Assembly (NCBI GenBank): GCA_020217265.1
Contig: JAIWOS010000058.1
Location: 1 to 5,880, forward strand
Length of the DNA: 5,880 bases
Source of the DNA: Thiobacillus sp.
GTDB lineage: Bacteria > Pseudomonadota > Gammaproteobacteria > Burkholderiales > Thiobacillaceae
Reading direction: 5' to 3'
How positions within the stretch are numbered: the first letter of the stretch is position 1; the number at the start of each line of letters is the position of its first letter. Both the position numbers and the translations under genes were made by a program. Positions 5,711 to 5,880 of this stretch are shown here, piece after piece. The notes beneath the pieces are model-generated. The model did not search any database. It was not told where the DNA came from and was given only the letters and a program-made list of their open reading frames with translations.

Positions 5711-5736
5711 GGTTCAGGAAACAGGATTCAGGACAC
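5711..5736. repeat. Imperfect tandem pair of about 13 bases
   Basis: GGTTCAGGAAACA at 5711-5723 is followed directly by GGATTCAGGACAC at 5724-5736; they agree apart from one inserted base and a few changes. The pair fills most of the 38-base gap upstream of the DUF2288 gene. It may be a small dispersed repeat or chance in a short gap. Confidence 0.4.
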
Positions 5737-5744
5737 GAGGATTT

Positions 5745-5880
5745 TCAGCGCGCCTTGCCGCCGCCGCGGCGCTGGCTGAGCGGGTGCTTGGGCACCTGAT
5801 GCGGGCGGCCATCGCTGGCCGGACCGGGCTTGCCGCGGGGCTGCCCTGCGGCGGGTTTGGCGGGGGCCGGACGCGCCGTC
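5745..5880 (-). CDS. 3' end of a leftward gene with a basic, Pro/Gly/Ala-rich tail (cut by the right edge)
   Basis: The last 44 codons of a leftward open frame end at a TGA at 5745-5747, 38 bases before the DUF2288 start. The visible part is low in complexity and positively charged: a Pro/Ala/Lys/Gly stretch, then DGRPHQVPKHPLSQRRGGGKAR at the C-terminus. Third codon positions are mostly G or C, as in the neighbouring genes. Such disordered basic tails occur on RNA-binding proteins such as RhlE-type DEAD-box helicases and some pseudouridine synthases, but nothing diagnostic is in the window, so no product is named. Open frames of this length arise by chance at this GC content, which limits confidence. 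Confidence 0.5.
   Translation of the reverse strand, partial: TARPAPAKPAAGQPRGKPGPASDGRPHQVPKHPLSQRRGGGKAR

Noticed and set aside
5131..5799. Rightward 222-codon frame overlapping DUF302 and antisense to DUF2288
   Set aside because: It runs through the DUF302 gene in another frame and through its terminator; the DUF302 and DUF2288 frames both match known families.

Overview
The window looks like an ordinary chromosomal housekeeping segment of a GC-rich proteobacterium, most likely a betaproteobacterium (Rhodocyclales or Nitrosomonadales type). The grounds are the high GC with GC-rich third codon positions, the glyA-nrdR-ribD gene order, a Coq7-type ubiquinone hydroxylase, and small families (DUF302, DUF2288) that are common in that class. 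The genus is inference; no rRNA or other decisive marker is present.

Layout. Bases 1-2891 hold a leftward cluster, read from right to left: glyA (serine hydroxymethyltransferase), nrdR (ribonucleotide reductase repressor), a periplasmic alpha-carbonic anhydrase, and the start of ribD (riboflavin synthesis), which runs off the left edge. glyA and nrdR are 12 bases apart. The carbonic anhydrase sits between nrdR and ribD, with its own leader and ribosome binding site and a strong hairpin just after its stop. Bases 2892-3117 are a divergent intergenic region with a glyA promoter, a large purine/pyrimidine-biased palindrome, and a promoter for the next gene. Bases 3118-4188 encode a Tat-exported TRAP-transporter binding protein of the TakP type, with no membrane subunits beside it. 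Bases 4189-4308 hold a second long imperfect palindrome, whose right arm runs into the ribosome binding site of coq7. coq7 (ubiquinone hydroxylase) and a DUF302 gene form a short rightward pair ending at a clear intrinsic terminator. That terminator lies inside the last codons of a convergent DUF2288 gene. At the right edge is the 3' end of another leftward frame with a basic, Pro/Gly-rich tail.

How the genes fit together. GlyA supplies one-carbon units and glycine, NrdR senses nucleotides to control deoxynucleotide synthesis, and RibD makes flavin precursors, so the left cluster is cofactor and nucleotide metabolism. The carbonic anhydrase (CO2/bicarbonate) and the TRAP binding protein (probably 2-oxoacids) are periplasmic accessories. 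Coq7 serves the respiratory quinone pool. No mobile element, CRISPR array, RNA gene, toxin or defence gene was seen. I found no convincing new multi-gene system. The points most worth a second look are the two palindromic repeats flanking the TRAP gene, the carbonic anhydrase inside a conserved cluster, the solitary TRAP binding protein and the overlapping terminator.
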